In this document: positions 51,680-60,300 of the stretch, one piece after another
Position numbering within the stretch: position 1 is the first letter of the stretch
Layout: the number at the start of each line of letters is the position of its first letter
DNA from: Bradyrhizobium septentrionale
GTDB taxonomy: Bacteria > Pseudomonadota > Alphaproteobacteria > Rhizobiales > Xanthobacteraceae
Length of the DNA: 64,000 nt
Direction: 5' to 3'
Assembly (NCBI RefSeq): GCF_011516645.4
Contig: NZ_CP088285.1
Span: forward strand, 6,094,501-6,158,500
Made by a program: the position numbers and the translations under genes
Notes under the pieces: model-generated
Seen by the model: only the letters and a program-made list of their open reading frames with translations
The model's database searches: none
What the model was told of the DNA's origin: nothing

Positions 51680-52861
51680 TCACGAATCCCACCGCACCGG
51701 CAACGACACCGGACCGCGGAACACCCAGCCGCGCACGACCGGCGGCGCCTCCTCGCGGAGGCGCAGGTTGCGCAGGCGTTCGAACAGCATCGGCGCCACG
51801 ATCTTGCCGACGGTGAGCCGCGACACCCAGGTGCCGGCGCAGAAATGCGGTCCGGCGCCGAACGCCAGATGCGATTGCTTTGGCCGTGTCACGTCGAAAC
51901 GATCGGGATCGGCGAAGCGGCTGCCGTCGCGGTTCGCGGCGCCGACGCAGAGGCCGATCTGAAGGCGCTCGGGCAGCGTGATGCCGGAGAGATCGACGCT
52001 GCGGGTGACGCGGCGCGGATACATGCCGATCGGCGAGATCCAGCGCACCGCCTCCTCGAGCGCGGACGGCCATAGCTCCGGCTTCTCCAGTACGCTGTCC
52101 TTCTGTGCCGGATTTTCCAGCAGGCCGAGCACAAGGGTCAGGATCGCGTCGCGCGGCTCGTTCAGTCCGCCGCCGATGATCACCTTGATGTTGGCGCGGA
52201 TGCCCTCGATCGGCATCGGCGGGTTGGCATTGACCATCGAGGACAGGATCGAGGGATTGGGGTGGCTGCGGTGATCATCGAGCACCGCCTCAATTGCGGC
52301 ATCGACGTCGGCGCTCGCCTGCATCGCCTTCCGCTCGACCTCGGCATCGGCGGCGTAATTGCCCGCGCCGTCGATCAGCGCCTGCGACCACTCGGCCAGG
52401 GTCTGCCACGGCATCGCGCGAAAGCCGATCATCGCCATCAGGCTGAGCGAGGCCATCGGCGCGGCAAGCGCGGCGAACAAATCGGCCTCGCCAGTCGCGG
52501 ACAGATCATCGATCAGCTCTTGCGCGATCGCGGTGAATTTGGGCGCCCAATGCTCCTTGATGGTGGCAGGACGAAACGAGGGCTCGATCGCCTTGCGGCC
52601 GATCGCGTGCTCCGCGCCGTCCTTGCGCATGAAGGTCGGCCCCATCACTCTGTTGACCAGCGAGGCGGGATTGTCGGCCGAGTAGGTCGCGGGATCGCGC
52701 TCGATCCGCGTGATGTCGTCGAAGCGCGTCACCAGCGTCAGGCGGGCGGATTCGACGAAGACCGCCGGCGCCATCTCGCGCAGGCGGCGGAAGACCGGAT
52801 AGGGGTCGTCGAGCAGGTCCTGATACGCGATGTCGGTGACGACAGGCACGGTGCTGGTCAT
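51680..52861 (-). CDS. Cytochrome P450
   Basis: ATG 52861 follows GGGAGGATC and gives 393 residues; a longer reading upstream is not real. The haem Cys lies in HLAFGAGPHFCAGTWVSRLTVGK. The ExxR helix is in ALEEAVRWISP, and the oxygen-binding helix has VIIGGGLNEPRDAILT in place of the usual AGxDTT. This is a soluble, bacterial-type P450 needing separate ferredoxin and reductase, which are not nearby. Substrate unknown. It is divergent from a LysR gene and shares with it a 138-bp region holding a dyad. Confidence 0.95.
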   Translation of the reverse strand: MTSTVPVVTDIAYQDLLDDPYPVFRRLREMAPAVFVESARLTLVTRFDDITRIERDPATYSADNPASLVNRVMGPTFMRKDGAEHAIGRKAIEPSFRPATIKEHWAPKFTAIAQELIDDLSATGEADLFAALAAPMASLSLMAMIGFRAMPWQTLAEWSQALIDGAGNYAADAEVERKAMQASADVDAAIEAVLDDHRSHPNPSILSSMVNANPPMPIEGIRANIKVIIGGGLNEPRDAILTLVLGLLENPAQKDSVLEKPELWPSALEEAVRWISPIGMYPRRVTRSVDLSGITLPERLQIGLCVGAANRDGSRFADPDRFDVTRPKQSHLAFGAGPHFCAGTWVSRLTVGKIVAPMLFERLRNLRLREEAPPVVRGWVFRGPVSLPVRWDS

Positions 52862-52918
52862 TGATCCTCCCGGGAGCGTCTTTTCGCCAAAGCTAGCGCC
52901 GGGCGCGCAATCACTCAA

Positions 52919-52946
52919 TTCGATGGGGCCAATCTGCTCCATCGAA
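52919..52946. promoter_or_regulatory. Inverted repeat TTCGATGG-N12-CCATCGAA between the P450 and LysR genes
   Basis: Perfect 8-bp arms separated by 12 bases lie midway between two divergent start codons, the typical position of a LysR-family operator. The LysR product at 53000 is the likely binder and the P450 gene the likely target. Confidence 0.55.
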
Positions 52947-52999
52947 ATCCTGCATGACCTTGTGATAGGCTGGGCCGCCAGCAATGCGGGAGGTGCAGC

Positions 53000-53905
53000 G
53001 TGGCGGTCAATTCGATCGATCCGATCGACATCGGGACGTTGCGGACGCTGGTGCTGGTGTACGATTTGCAGTCGTTCTCCGCGGCAGCGAAGCGGCTCGA
53101 CGTCAACCAGTCCACGATCAGCTATGCGATCGAGCGGCTGCGCGGCGCGCTCCATGACCCGCTGTTCGTCCGCAACGGCAACGGCGTGACCGCCACCGAG
53201 CGCTGTGCGGCGCTGGTCGGCTGGGCGCGGGACATGATCGGCGAGATCGACGGGCTCGCCGCGCCGGCAGAATTCGATCCGGCGACGGCCGAGGGCAGCG
53301 TGACGATCTCCTGCAACTACCACGAACGTCAGACCCTGATCCCGCGATTCACTGCGCGGCTGCGGGCCGGCGCGCCGCTGGTTCGTCTTGTCCTGCTCGA
53401 CGCCGCCGGCCACGGCGACGTCCATCTCAAGCAGAACCAATGCGACATCGTGCTCGGTCCGGTCGGCATCGTCGGCGACAACTTCTTTAGACGCCACATC
53501 CTCACCGACCACTATGTCTGCGTGATGGATCCGGCCAATCCGCTGGCGCGCGGCCGGATCGCGCTGTCGGCCTATGCGAAGGCCGAGCATGTCTTCATCA
53601 CCCACAGCGGCGAGTGGGAGCCGCTTTATCTCGAGGCGCTGAGGGTGAAGCAGATCGAGATCGAGCCGGTGGTCAGCCTCCCTAACCACGACAGCCTGGA
53701 GCGCATCATCGCGGGCACCAGGCTGGTCGCGACGATCCCGCATCATCTGGCGCGGGCGATGCGCGGCGGCCTGCATGTCGCTGCGCTGCCGTTCCGCGTG
53801 CCGATCTCGATCGACATGTACTGGAGCGCCAGGACGGCCAAATCCGGCCTGCACAAATGGGCGCGCGGCCTGCTCGCCGAGGAGGCCAGGGCATACGCCG
53901 CCTGA
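53000..53905 (+). CDS. LysR-type transcriptional regulator
   Basis: GTG 53000 with GGGAGG upstream gives 301 residues. The N-terminal helix-turn-helix is DIGTLRTLVLVYDLQSFSAAAKRLDVNQSTISYAIERLRG, written here only in parts: SFSAAAKRL and NQSTISYAIERL. DPLFVRNGNGVTATE follows. The effector domain covers about 95-295 and is of normal length, with VHLKQNQCDIVLGPVGI and HYVCVMDPANPLA. Divergence from the P450 gene and the dyad between them suggest it controls that gene and itself. The inducer is unknown. Confidence 0.92.
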   Translation: MAVNSIDPIDIGTLRTLVLVYDLQSFSAAAKRLDVNQSTISYAIERLRGALHDPLFVRNGNGVTATERCAALVGWARDMIGEIDGLAAPAEFDPATAEGSVTISCNYHERQTLIPRFTARLRAGAPLVRLVLLDAAGHGDVHLKQNQCDIVLGPVGIVGDNFFRRHILTDHYVCVMDPANPLARGRIALSAYAKAEHVFITHSGEWEPLYLEALRVKQIEIEPVVSLPNHDSLERIIAGTRLVATIPHHLARAMRGGLHVAALPFRVPISIDMYWSARTAKSGLHKWARGLLAEEARAYAA

Positions 53906-53953
53906 GCCGCAGACTTTGAAGACGGCCGTCGCGAAACGTCCTCCATCACGCAG

Positions 53954-54024
53954 CAAGGCCCGCGCTGGCGGCGCGGGCCTTGCGTATTTCTTGCGTGTCT
54001 TGCGAGAGCCGCCGCGGCTCTCGC
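53954..54024. terminator. Terminator and inverted repeat between convergent LysR and PiT genes
   Basis: A perfect 12-bp stem (CAAGGCCCGCGC and complement, loop five bases) lies at 53954-53982 and is followed by a weak T-rich tract. A second near-perfect palindrome of 11-bp arms (GCGAGAGCCGC) lies at 54002-54024, just after the PiT stop. Each would end one of the two convergent transcripts. Confidence 0.75.
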
Positions 54025-54027
54025 GGG

Positions 54028-55656
54028 TCAGAACACCCGCGAGAAGATCACGTAGAGGCAGCCCGACAGCAGGATCGCGGCGGGGAGCGTCAGCACCCAG
54101 GCCATCACCATGTTTCTGATGGTGGCGACCTGGAGGCCGGAGCCGTTGGCCGCCATCGCGCCGGCGACGCCTGACGACAGCACGTGTGTGGTCGAGACCG
54201 GCAGGCCGAACATGTCGGCGGCGCCGATGGTGGCGGCGGCAACGAGTTCGGCCGATGCACCCTGTGCGTAGGTGAGATGGGTCTTGCCGATCTTCTCGCC
54301 GACCGTGACGACGATGCGCTTCCAGCCGATCATGGTGCCGAGGCCGAGCGCGATCGCGACCGCAACCTTCACCCAGGTTGGGATGAATTTGGTGGCGCTG
54401 TCGAGCGAGGCCTTGTAGGCGTTCAGGGTCGCGACCTCTTCCTTGCTGAGGTCGTTTTCCTTGTCCTTCATCAGGAAGCGGATCGCCTCCGAGGTCAGGT
54501 ACATGTCGTTACGGGTGTTGCCGACGACTTCCGCCGGCACCTTGTTCAGCGAACCGTACTTCTGCACCTGGTCGCCGACGTCCTTCACCAGCACCGACAG
54601 CGAGGGATAGGTGCCTTCGCTGATGTGGTGCGACGAGACGTATTGGGTCACCGCCGGGCGGGGATCGCCGATGATGCTGTGGCCGGCGCCCTTGGCCGCG
54701 ACCACCTTGGAGGCTGCCTCCGAGGTCTTCTGGAACTGGGCCACCTGGCTCTCCGGCAGCGCGCGGTTCAGCGCGTAGGCGGTCGGCACGGTGCCGATCA
54801 GGATCAGCATGATCAGGCCCATGCCCTTCTGGCCGTCGTTCGAGCCGTGGGCGAAGCTGACGCCGGTGCAGGTCAGGATCAGCAGGCCGCGGATCCAGAG
54901 CGGCGGCGCCTTGTTGCCTTCCGGCGCGGCGTAGAGCGCCGGGTTCCTGACGATCACCTTCAGCAGCAGCAGCAGCCCGGCGGCGCAGATAAAGCCGACC
55001 AGCGGCGACAGCAGAAGCGCGTAGCCGATCTCGGTGGCCTTGCCCCAGTCCACGCCCGAGGTGCCGTCACGGCCGCGCAACAGCGCGTTGGCGACGCCGA
55101 CGCCGATGATTGAGCCGATCAGCGTGTGCGAGGAGGAGGCGGGCAGGCCGAAATACCAGGTGCCGAGATTCCACAGGATCGCGGCGATCAACAGCGCGAA
55201 CACCATGGCAAAGCCGGCGCTGGAGCCAACCTGCAGGATCAATTCCACCGGCAGCAGCGAGACGATGCCGAACGCCACCGCGCCCGTCGAGGTCAAGACG
55301 CCGAGGAAGTTGAACAGGCCGGACCACATCACCGCAGCTTCCGCCGGCAGCGAGTGGGTGTAGATCACGGTGGCCACCGCGTTGGCGGTGTCGTGGAAGC
55401 CGTTCACGAACTCGAAGCCGAGCGCGATCAACAGCGCGACCAGCAGCAGCATGTAGGGCAGGTAGGAGGTGACCTTGGTGCCGGTGGCGTCAACGTCCGA
55501 ATAGATGCTGTAGGCAACGTACAAAAGTCCCGCGGCAAGGATGCCGAAGAAGATGATCATCGTGAGCGGGTTAAAGCCCTTGTCGAGATTGGGCCGCGAC
55601 GCCGGCTGTATCGGCGCTCCATCGGCCAGCGATGAATTGAGTGTAATATCGGTCAT
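54028..55656 (-). CDS. Inorganic phosphate transporter, PiT family
   Basis: A 542-residue membrane protein with about ten helices in two halves separated by a large cytoplasmic-type loop of about 145 residues. The PiT signatures are GFEFVNGFHDTANAVAT (residues 75-95) and GVSFAHGSNDGQKGMGL in the first half, with GLPVSTTHVLSSGVAGAMA near the end. PiT proteins take up metal-phosphate with protons at low affinity. GAGGGG precedes the ATG. No PhoU-like gene is adjacent, which is common for PiT in other species but not seen here. Confidence 0.93.
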   Translation of the reverse strand: MTDITLNSSLADGAPIQPASRPNLDKGFNPLTMIIFFGILAAGLLYVAYSIYSDVDATGTKVTSYLPYMLLLVALLIALGFEFVNGFHDTANAVATVIYTHSLPAEAAVMWSGLFNFLGVLTSTGAVAFGIVSLLPVELILQVGSSAGFAMVFALLIAAILWNLGTWYFGLPASSSHTLIGSIIGVGVANALLRGRDGTSGVDWGKATEIGYALLLSPLVGFICAAGLLLLLKVIVRNPALYAAPEGNKAPPLWIRGLLILTCTGVSFAHGSNDGQKGMGLIMLILIGTVPTAYALNRALPESQVAQFQKTSEAASKVVAAKGAGHSIIGDPRPAVTQYVSSHHISEGTYPSLSVLVKDVGDQVQKYGSLNKVPAEVVGNTRNDMYLTSEAIRFLMKDKENDLSKEEVATLNAYKASLDSATKFIPTWVKVAVAIALGLGTMIGWKRIVVTVGEKIGKTHLTYAQGASAELVAAATIGAADMFGLPVSTTHVLSSGVAGAMAANGSGLQVATIRNMVMAWVLTLPAAILLSGCLYVIFSRVF

Positions 55657-56108
55657 TCTGACGCCCCTCGTAGTTTGAGGCCCATTTTTGACTGATGGAG
55701 TTGAAGGTTAGATGACAAGCTCAACGTTGTTTTGCGCAGCGCAAGCAGGTGCTTGAATCCGCGCCATGCTTCATGCGCAGAATCTTCGTGCTTCTCCTTG
55801 AAATCGTTCGAACAGTCCCGCGAATACGGACACGACGGGACTGGCGCGGGTGGTGGATATCGCACGATCATTCGTGCGCATCGTCGGTCCAGGACGGCTG
55901 TTTCGGGAGTGAGGATGAGGTGGCGCGCCGCACGATCGGGGCTAGCAAATCGCGCAGCGCGCCCGCCTCAGGGTACGTCATGGCGTGAACATGACGCCCG
56001 ATGCCCGTAGACACGTGAGGCTATCACGGATCAATTCAAGGTTGTAGGGATTTATCAGCGTTTTGAACAATTTCACGTTGAAGTGTGATCCTGCAGTTCC
56101 CCCGGAAC
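55657..56108. other. Gene-free stretch between PiT and DUF4130-UdgX genes
   Basis: About 450 bp upstream of the PiT gene and after the DUF4130-UdgX stop. It should hold the PiT promoter. No Pho box, repeat family member, RNA gene or convincing open frame was recognised. Confidence 0.5.
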
Positions 56109-57572
56109 TCAAGCCGCGTGGGCTGAATTGCGCAGCTGACCTGCCGCGATTTTCAGATCGTCGATAAAGCGCTGATATTCCAGCGCCTTGGCTTTCTCGT
56201 CGGGCAGCCGCAACAGATAGGACGGGTGCACGGTGACCAGCACCCTGGTTCCGTCATGGTCGATCAGACGGCCGCGGTTCCTGTTGATCGGCGTGATCTT
56301 GCCGAGCACGCTCTGCGCGGCCGTGGCGCCGAGCACCACCACGAGCTCCGGCTTGATGGCGGCGAGCTCGCGCTCATACCACTGCCGGCAGGCGCGGATC
56401 TCCGGCGTGCCCGGCTTCTGGTGCAGGCGGATCTTGCCGCGCGGCACGAACTTGAAGTGTTTCACCGCATTGGTGATGTAGACCTTGGCGCGCGCGATGC
56501 CGGCTTCCTCGAGCGCGCGATCGAGCATCTGCCCGGCGGGACCGACGAAGGGATGGCCGGCGAGATCTTCCTTGTCGCCGGGCTGTTCGCCCACCAGCAT
56601 CAGCGTCGCGCCTTGCGGCCCTTCGCCGAACACGGTTTGCGTCGCGTCCTTCCACAGCGGGCAGGCGCGGCAAGCGGCGGCCTCGTCGCGCAAGGCCGCG
56701 ATCGCGTCACGAGTGTGCTTGTCGTGAGTTTGCTTGTCCTGGGTATGCATGTCGCGAGCTTGCTTGCGGGGCATCGGCGTATCCTGCCGCTGCTGCGGCT
56801 CGGCGGCCTTGCGTGCGATGAAGGGGCCGCTGGTCATGCGCATGGCGTCTTCGATCAGAGGTTTAATGATCGAGTCCTCGGGCAGGTTCCTCCAATAGGC
56901 TTGCGGCATCTCCATCACTTTCAGCCGCGCCGGATTGAAGCGGCCGTTGTCATGACGCCGCCAGGCCTCCTCGAGCCGGTCCTCGCTCGGCACCTCGGAT
57001 TTGGCAACGCCCGGCGTGATCGAGATCGCGTGCCCGTCCCAATGTGCGCAGGCGTCGGGGGTCAGGATCGACCACGGCATGTCGGCGAAGCGGCCGGCGA
57101 AGAACGGCGCGGCATGCTCGACGATGCGATGCTCCGGCTCGAACCAGGCGACGTAATGTGCCTTCTGCTCGCGGCCGATCTCGCGGAAGCGCAGATGCGC
57201 GTGCATCCTGTCGATATCGCGATAGACCGCGCGCGCCATCGCGTGGGCCTCGGCGACGTCAGGATCATCGGTCGCGCTGAGCAGATCGTGATGGCTGCGC
57301 AGTCGCCACAGCAGGCGATAGAGCAGGGCGAAGCGCTCGTCATTGCGATGCAGGATCGCGGTCCTTGCCAGCTCGATGAATTTGGCTGTGACGTTGAACT
57401 GCGCCTGCGGCGTATCAGGCAATTCATTCACGCAGGATGCCGACAACAGTTCGTCGTCGCTACGTACCGTCCAGGTGACATCCGACGGCTTCACATCATT
57501 CAGCGCCAATCGCCGCGCGGCCTTGCGCCAGCCTTCGAAATCGGTGTCGTTGTCGAGCACGATGATACGCAT
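56109..57572 (-). CDS. DUF4130 domain fused to UdgX-family uracil-DNA-binding protein
   Basis: The start at 57572 (MRIIVLDNDTDFEGW) gives 487 residues. Residues about 1-265 are a DUF4130 (TIGR03915-type) domain, with LLYRLLWRLRSHHDLLS and the region around HYVAWFEPEHRIVEHAAPFF. A low-complexity linker (about 285-325, MPRKQARDMHTQDKQTHDKH) leads to the UdgX domain. This has CRACPLW for the 4Fe-4S cluster, GEQPGDKEDLAGHPFVGPAG, ITNAVKHFKF and KIRLHQKPGTPEI, with His384 at the place of the His that in UdgX bonds covalently to uracil-DNA. UdgX binds uracil in DNA irreversibly. It lies divergent from imuA across a LexA box, so SOS control is likely. Confidence 0.9.
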   Translation of the reverse strand: MRIIVLDNDTDFEGWRKAARRLALNDVKPSDVTWTVRSDDELLSASCVNELPDTPQAQFNVTAKFIELARTAILHRNDERFALLYRLLWRLRSHHDLLSATDDPDVAEAHAMARAVYRDIDRMHAHLRFREIGREQKAHYVAWFEPEHRIVEHAAPFFAGRFADMPWSILTPDACAHWDGHAISITPGVAKSEVPSEDRLEEAWRRHDNGRFNPARLKVMEMPQAYWRNLPEDSIIKPLIEDAMRMTSGPFIARKAAEPQQRQDTPMPRKQARDMHTQDKQTHDKHTRDAIAALRDEAAACRACPLWKDATQTVFGEGPQGATLMLVGEQPGDKEDLAGHPFVGPAGQMLDRALEEAGIARAKVYITNAVKHFKFVPRGKIRLHQKPGTPEIRACRQWYERELAAIKPELVVVLGATAAQSVLGKITPINRNRGRLIDHDGTRVLVTVHPSYLLRLPDEKAKALEYQRFIDDLKIAAGQLRNSAHAA

Positions 57573-57742
57573 GCGATTGCTCCGTTTCCCGTCACGCCGC
57601 CAGTTTCCGGGCTGTCGCGCCTGACGCCGCGGGCGAACCGGCGGCGTCCAGTTCGGCCGCTCCTGAATCCCATTGATTCCGCTCATGAATCACGGAGCTC
57701 ACCAATCCGATTGACTCTGCCGGCCCTGTTAGCTTTATATTA

Positions 57743-57757
57743 GAACATATCATGAAC
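57743..57757. promoter_or_regulatory. LexA (SOS) box, GAAC-N7-GAAC
   Basis: GAAC at 57743-57746 and 57754-57757 with a seven-base spacer is the exact reverse complement of GTTC-N7-GTTC, the direct-repeat LexA site of Alphaproteobacteria. It lies 74 bp before imuA and 171 bp before the divergent DUF4130-UdgX gene. It most probably represses imuA-imuB-dnaE2 and perhaps the other gene too. Confidence 0.9.
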
Positions 57758-57830
57758 AACTGAGCCTGTCCCTGGTTCTCTGTTCGGATCAGTGACGGCC
57801 TCAAATTTTGGACGGGAAGGAGCGGCGCAT

Positions 57831-58625
57831 ATGAACGGCGCACGCACGGGTACGCTTGCGTCTCTGCGCGGCAGCATCGCGCGCATCGAGGCGCCATCGG
57901 AGGCGGCGATGCCGAACTGCATTGCGCTCGGTCACACCAGCGCGGACGCGATGCTGCGCGGCGGGCTTGCGGCGGCCGCGCTGCACGAGGTGTTCGCGGC
58001 CGGCCATCAAAGCGGAGCGGCGACCGGTTTCATCGCGGGGCTTGCCGGACGGCTCTCAGCGCGCAAGCCGCTGGTCTGGGTGCGGCAGGATTTTTCCGAT
58101 CGCGAAAACGGCGCGCTGTCGATGCGCGGGCTCGCCGAGCTCGGCCTCGATCCGCGCCTGCTGGTCACGGTGCGCGCCGCCGATGTCGACAGCGCTCTGC
58201 GCACCGCGGCCGACGCGCTCGCTTGCGATGCGCTCGGCGCCGTCGTGCTCGAGGTCTGGGGCCATGCGCGCCAGCTCGATCTCGTCGCCAGCCGCAAATT
58301 GACCCTGGCCGCGCAAGCCTCCGGCGTTACCGCGCTGGTGCTGCGGATCGCGGCGACGGCGATCCCCTCGACCGCGGAGACGCGCTGGATCGTGCGCGCG
58401 GCGCATTCGCCGCCCGGCAATGCCGCAAGCGCCTGGGGCGCGCCGCGCTTCGACGCCGAACTCGTGCGCAATCGTCATGGCCCGGTCGGGCGATGGATCA
58501 TGGAATGGAAGTGTGATGAGTGCCAATTCAGTGAACCGTCGGCGTATCCTCAGCCTGTGGCTGCCACGCCTGCCCATCGACCGCATCAAGCGCAAGCTCG
58601 CGCAGGACATCGCCTCGCAAGCTGA
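57831..58625 (+). CDS. imuA: ImuA, SOS mutagenesis accessory protein
   Basis: ATG 57831 with GAAGGAG upstream gives 264 residues. The RecA/SulA-like core includes CIALGHTSADAMLRGGLAAAALHEVFA, PLVWVRQDFSDRENG and ALGAVVLEVWGHARQLDL. ImuA acts with ImuB and DnaE2 in error-prone repair of DNA damage. The conserved ending VRNRHGPVGRWIMEWKCDECQF lies before a tail that overlaps imuB by 110 bp in another frame, as in related cassettes. It is the first gene after the LexA box. Confidence 0.9.
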   Translation: MNGARTGTLASLRGSIARIEAPSEAAMPNCIALGHTSADAMLRGGLAAAALHEVFAAGHQSGAATGFIAGLAGRLSARKPLVWVRQDFSDRENGALSMRGLAELGLDPRLLVTVRAADVDSALRTAADALACDALGAVVLEVWGHARQLDLVASRKLTLAAQASGVTALVLRIAATAIPSTAETRWIVRAAHSPPGNAASAWGAPRFDAELVRNRHGPVGRWIMEWKCDECQFSEPSAYPQPVAATPAHRPHQAQARAGHRLAS

Positions 58626-60300
58626 TGCTCGGGACCACGTCTCGCAGAACGACACACGGGCGGTGGTAGGGCTCTCTCCCCCCTTGTGGGGGAGAGTTGG
58701 AGAGGGGGGTAGCCACGAGCACCGCCCGTGGGGCTCACCCCCCTCCCTAGCCCTCCCCCGCAAGGGGGGAGGGAACCGATCCGCTGATGCGTCCCTCACG
58801 AATGGGTTAGGCAGCAACGCGCCCAGCGTCGTCGTCGCAAAAGACCACAACGCGATCCTGCTGCAAGCGATCGACGACGCGGCGGTGCGGGCTGGGCTGT
58901 CGATCGGGCTGCCGCTCGCCAATGCGCGGGCGATCTGTCCGGAGCTCACGGTCTACGACGCCGATCCCGCCGCCGATCTGAAGACGCTGAACGACATCGC
59001 CGACTGGTGCGACCGCTTCACGCCGCTGGTCGCGCTCGATCCGCCTTACGGGCTGTTCCTCGACATCACCGGCTGCGCGCATCTGTTCGGCGGCGAGCGC
59101 ACGCTGCTGCAGATCGTGACCAATGCGCTGAGCCGGCGCGGCTTTGCTGTCAGCGCCGCCATTGCCGGCACCTCGATCGCGGCGCGCACGCTGACGCGTT
59201 ATACTTCCGGGCAGATCGTCGCCAGCGGCGCGGAAGCAGAGGCGGTCGGCCCGCTGCCGGTGTCGGCGCTCGGCGCCGATGGTGCTGTGACCACCGGCCT
59301 GCGCCGCGCCGGCTTGAAGACCATCGGCGATGTCGCCTCGCGCGCGCCGCACGAGATTTCTGCGCGGTTCGGCGCAGCCTTCACGACCTTGCTCGGTCAC
59401 GCGCTCGGGCAGGGCGATGCCCCGATCAGCCCGCGCAAGCCGCTGCCCGATTACATCGTCGAGAAGCGTTTCCCCGAGCCGGTCGTGACCGACACCGTGA
59501 TCGCGCTGACGTTACAAAGCCTCGCCAAGATGCTGGTGACGGCGATGGACAAGCAGGGCAAGGGCGCCCGGCAGCTGGAGGCGAGCTTCTTCCGCACCGA
59601 CGGCGCGGTGCGTGCGATCATGGTCGAGACCGGGCGGCCGGTGACGCGGCCCGAGATGATCGACCGCCTGTTCTGCGAGCGGCTCGATGCGCTCAATGAT
59701 CCCCTCGATCCCGGCTTCGGCTTCGATCTCATCCGCCTTGCCGCAGGGCGTACCGAGATCGTGGTGCAGCAGCAGCGCGATCTCGATACCACCGTGCACG
59801 ACAATGACGAGGTCTCGGCGCTGATCGACCGCATCGCCGCCCGCATCGGCGGAAAACGCGTCGTCGTGCATCTGCCGCTGGAGAGCCACATCCCCGAACG
59901 ATCCGCGCTCGCGCTGCCGGCGCAGCATCATTTGGCCGCGGCCAGCGCCGCCGCCTGGCCGGAACGCGCCGTCGGCGAGCCGCCGCTGCGGCCCTTAAGA
60001 CTATTCGAGCGGCCCGAACCCATCAAGGTGCCGTTCGCGAGTGTGCCCGACGGTCCGCCGCATCAATTCACTTGGCGGCGCGCGCAGCACGACGTGGTGC
60101 GGGTCGAAGGCCCCGAGCGCATCGCGATGGAATGGTGGAAGCAGGACGGCATGTCGCTGACGCGCGATTACTTCCGCGTCGAGGACGCCGAAGGCCAGCG
60201 CTTCTGGATCTTCCGCGACGGTCTCTACGAGAGTGAGCTGCGGGACGACAAGGGCAAGCCGCTGCCCGCCACCTGGTATGTGCACGGGCTGTTCGCATGA
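58516..60300 (+). CDS. imuB: ImuB, Y-family polymerase-like SOS protein with an in-frame repeat insertion
   Basis: ATG 58516 gives 594 residues, longer than the usual ImuB of about 500-530. The start RRRILSLWLPRLPIDRIKR is typical. The normal sequence resumes at APSVVVAKDHNAILLQAID and runs through LFLDITGCAHLFGGE and AIAGTSIAARTL. Between these parts, residues about 53-87 are encoded by a palindromic repeat (PPLWGRVGEGGSHEHRPWG and PRKGGGN). ImuB lacks polymerase activity and links ImuA and DnaE2 to the beta clamp. The C-terminal region ends LPATWYVHGLFA. The stop overlaps dnaE2 by 4 bp. Confidence 0.92.
   Translation: MSANSVNRRRILSLWLPRLPIDRIKRKLAQDIASQADARDHVSQNDTRAVVGLSPPLWGRVGEGGSHEHRPWGSPPSLALPRKGGGNRSADASLTNGLGSNAPSVVVAKDHNAILLQAIDDAAVRAGLSIGLPLANARAICPELTVYDADPAADLKTLNDIADWCDRFTPLVALDPPYGLFLDITGCAHLFGGERTLLQIVTNALSRRGFAVSAAIAGTSIAARTLTRYTSGQIVASGAEAEAVGPLPVSALGADGAVTTGLRRAGLKTIGDVASRAPHEISARFGAAFTTLLGHALGQGDAPISPRKPLPDYIVEKRFPEPVVTDTVIALTLQSLAKMLVTAMDKQGKGARQLEASFFRTDGAVRAIMVETGRPVTRPEMIDRLFCERLDALNDPLDPGFGFDLIRLAAGRTEIVVQQQRDLDTTVHDNDEVSALIDRIAARIGGKRVVVHLPLESHIPERSALALPAQHHLAAASAAAWPERAVGEPPLRPLRLFERPEPIKVPFASVPDGPPHQFTWRRAQHDVVRVEGPERIAMEWWKQDGMSLTRDYFRVEDAEGQRFWIFRDGLYESELRDDKGKPLPATWYVHGLFA
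58672..58776 (+). repeat. Palindromic repeat inserted in frame in imuB
   Basis: About 105 bp of C-rich and G-rich hairpins (CTCTCTCCCCCC...GGGGGAGAG, ACCCCCCTCC, CCTCCCCC...GGGGGGAGGG). The element is the same family as that in dnaE2 at 62886 and aligns with it over most of its length. It keeps the imuB reading frame open. Confidence 0.8.

Noticed and set aside
52862-53956. Upstream extension of the P450 reading frame to 758 codons
   Set aside because: The extension runs antisense through the LysR gene. The P450 start at 52861 has a strong ribosome binding site and gives the normal length.
57775-57785. A second possible LexA site, GTTC-N3-GTTC
   Set aside because: The spacer is three bases, not seven, so it does not fit the alphaproteobacterial LexA site.
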